5,938 bases of DNA, from NCBI GenBank assembly GCA_964597445.1, contig CAZQXO010000078.1:1-5938 (forward strand), written 5' to 3'. The translations under genes and the position numbers were made by a program. Source of the stretch: UBA10649 sp964597445 (lineage in GTDB: Bacteria > Actinomycetota > Actinomycetes > S36-B12). The notes below the pieces were generated by a model. It was given only the letters and a program-made list of their open reading frames with translations. It ran no database searches and was not told the DNA's origin. Positions 4,278 to 5,938 of this stretch are shown piece by piece (the first letter of the stretch is position 1; every line of letters starts with the position of its first letter).

Positions 4278-5938
4278 CTATGCGTGGATCGATTCCGCAC
4301 CCGCCGCGACGGTGCTCGCCTCGGGCCCGCGCAGGGTCGGCGTGACCTCCACCGCGGTCACCTTGTACTCCGGGCAGTTGGTGGCCCAGTCCGAATACTC
4401 CGTGGTGATCACGTTGGCTCCGCTGCCGGGGAAGTGGAACGTCGTGTAGACGACACCGGGGGGCACGCGATCGGTCACATTCGCCCGCATGACGGTCGTG
4501 CCGACGCGGCTCGCGATCGTGACCCACGTGCCGTCGGCGATGCCGCGTGCCTCGGCATCGGCCTCATGGATGTCGAGGACGTCCTCGTCATGCCAGGCGA
4601 CATTGGCAGTGCGTCGCGTCTGGGCGCCGACGTTGTATTGGCTGAGGACACGCCCCGTGGTGAGCACAAGCGGGTAGCGACGGGTCGTGCGCTCGTCGGT
4701 GGGCACGAAGGGGGTCACCTGGAAGGCGCCCTTGCCGCGCACGAAGCCCTCGACGTGCATGATCGGGGTGCCCAGCGGATGCGCGGCATTGCACGGCCAC
4801 TGCACACTGCCGACCTCGTCGAGGAGCGCGAAGGAGACACCGGCGAAGGTCGGGGTGAGGCTGGCGATCTCATCCATGATCTCGCTGGACGAGTCGTAGT
4901 GCATGGGGTAGCCCAGCGCCGCGCTGAGATCGCAGGTGACCTGCCACTCCTGCTTGCCGGTCTTGGTCGCCATGACCGGGCGCACGCGGTTGATGCGACG
5001 CTCGGCGTTGGTGAAGGTGCCGTCCTTCTCCAGGAACGACGTGCCGGGCAGGAAGACGTGGGCGAAGCGAGCCGTCTCGTTGAGGAAGAGATCCTGGACG
5101 ATGACGAGGTCCATGGACTCCAGTGCACGCTGCACATGCTGGGTGTTGGGATCGGACTGGGCGATGTCCTCACCCTGCACGAAGAGCGCCTTGAACTCAC
5201 CCATCACGGCGGCATCGAGCATGTTGGGGATGCGCATTCCAGGATCGCCGCGCAGCTCCGCACCCCACAGCACCTCGAACTGCTCGCGGACTGCATCGTC
5301 GGAGACGTGTCGGTAGCCCGGAAGCTCGTGGGGGAAGGAGCCCATGTCGCACGAGCCCTGGACGTTGTTCTGCCCGCGCAGCGGGTTGACGCCCACGCCT
5401 TCGCGACCGATATTGCCCGTCGCCATCGCGAGATTGGCCATGGCCATGACCATCGTCGATCCCTGGCTGTGTTCGGTGACGCCCAGGCCGTAGTAGATAG
5501 CGGCGTTGGCTCCCGCTGCGAAGAGCCGTGCGGCCGCGCGGACCTCCTCGGCGGGGACGCCGGAGAGCGCCTCAACGGCCTCGGGAGAGTTCTCCGGCTG
5601 CCGGATGAAGTCCTCCCAGGCGGCGAAGGTCACCGGATCGCATCGGTCGGCGACGAACTCTCGATCGACGAGTCCCTCGGTCGCGACGACATGCCCCATG
5701 GCGTTGACGATCGCGACATTGGTGCCGGGCTGGAGCTGCAGGTGATAGTCGGCCTCGATGTGGGGTGAGCGCACCAGGTCGGTACGCCGCGGATCCACCA
5801 CGATGAGTCGCGCGCCCTCGCGGAGTCGCTTCTTCATGCGGGAACCGAAGACCGGGTGCGCATCCGTGGGATTGGCTCCGATAACCATGATGACGTCGGC
5901 CTTGGCGACGGACTTGAAGTCCTGCGTGCCTGCCGAGG
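4278..5938 (-). CDS. fdhA: Formate dehydrogenase alpha subunit, Mo-bisPGD enzyme (C-terminal part; N-terminus beyond window)
   Basis: The frame is open to the right edge and gives about 552 visible residues. The methionine at 5888 is internal, because the 16 codons before it continue the conserved strand (VAKADVIMVIGANPT). It catalyses formate oxidation to CO2 at a molybdenum bound by two pyranopterin guanine dinucleotides, in the cytoplasm. Counting from that Met: GANPTDAHPVFGSRMKKRL (4-22) and VVDPRRTDL (30-38) are cofactor-binding. NPLRGQNNVQGSCDMG (168-183) carries Arg171 and Gln173, matching Arg333 and Gln335 of E. coli FdhH. FLPGTSFLEKDGTFTNAERR (279-298) is typical of the FdsA/FdhF group. 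The C-terminal dinucleotide-binding domain runs from 405 to about 515 and ends in FHFPGSGANVITTEYSDWAT. The iron-sulfur cluster motifs and the Cys/selenocysteine Mo ligand lie outside the window. The fdsD-like gene follows at 2 bp. fdhF is an equally usable symbol. Confidence 0.94.
   Translation of the reverse strand, partial: SAGTQDFKSVAKADVIMVIGANPTDAHPVFGSRMKKRLREGARLIVVDPRRTDLVRSPHIEADYHLQLQPGTNVAIVNAMGHVVATEGLVDREFVADRCDPVTFAAWEDFIRQPENSPEAVEALSGVPAEEVRAAARLFAAGANAAIYYGLGVTEHSQGSTMVMAMANLAMATGNIGREGVGVNPLRGQNNVQGSCDMGSFPHELPGYRHVSDDAVREQFEVLWGAELRGDPGMRIPNMLDAAVMGEFKALFVQGEDIAQSDPNTQHVQRALESMDLVIVQDLFLNETARFAHVFLPGTSFLEKDGTFTNAERRINRVRPVMATKTGKQEWQVTCDLSAALGYPMHYDSSSEIMDEIASLTPTFAGVSFALLDEVGSVQWPCNAAHPLGTPIMHVEGFVRGKGAFQVTPFVPTDERTTRRYPLVLTTGRVLSQYNVGAQTRRTANVAWHDEDVLDIHEADAEARGIADGTWVTIASRVGTTVMRANVTDRVPPGVVYTTFHFPGSGANVITTEYSDWATNCPEYKVTAVEVTPTLRGPEASTVAAGAESIHA

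Noticed and set aside
4230..5768. A 512-codon open frame on the plus strand opposite the formate dehydrogenase gene
   Set aside because: The translation has no recognisable domain and is rich in Arg, Gly, Asp and His, as expected for the complement of a GC-rich gene. The minus strand carries a clear conserved enzyme.
5886..5888. Met at 5888 as the true start of the formate dehydrogenase alpha subunit
   Set aside because: Conserved family sequence continues upstream in frame to the window edge, and this Met lies within a conserved strand of the cofactor-binding domain.

Overview
The window is GC-rich DNA, densely packed with strongly GC-ending codons, and looks like the chromosome of an actinobacterium (Actinomycetota). 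The tRNA-Thr sequence, the LacI regulator and the formate dehydrogenase type all fit that group. I cannot name a genus from sequence alone. No insertion sequences, phage genes or CRISPR arrays are visible.

Layout, left to right. Positions 2-67 hold the last codons of an unidentified plus-strand gene. It converges on a minus-strand pair that overlaps by a few bases: a FUSC-type membrane protein (96-1199) downstream of a patatin-like lipase/acyl hydrolase (1193-2119). Just upstream on the same strand is a tRNA-Thr(UGU) gene (2173-2244). A 93-bp spacer (2245-2337) then separates divergent transcription. On the plus strand a LacI-family regulator (2338-3348) is followed after 32 bp by a small Cupin_3-type protein (3381-3734). 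These end almost against the stop codon of the next minus-strand gene, with a short hairpin across both stops.

The right third (3740-5938, minus strand) reads from the window edge inward. First is the molybdenum-binding alpha subunit of a cytoplasmic formate dehydrogenase, whose N-terminus lies outside the window. A 69-residue FdsD-like delta subunit follows after only 2 bp. Then, 74 bp further on, comes an 83-residue protein with 27 acidic residues, no Lys, Arg or His, and four DxDGN-like repeats. The first two clearly belong together as an FDH module. The acidic protein lies on the same strand behind them and may be co-transcribed, but its function is unknown.

Most of the window is ordinary. 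The acidic repeat protein behind the FDH genes is the least explained element. Other points worth checking are the direct alpha-delta FDH gene order, the SD-less start of the LacI gene with a possible leaderless promoter, and a split inverted repeat that could be its operator.
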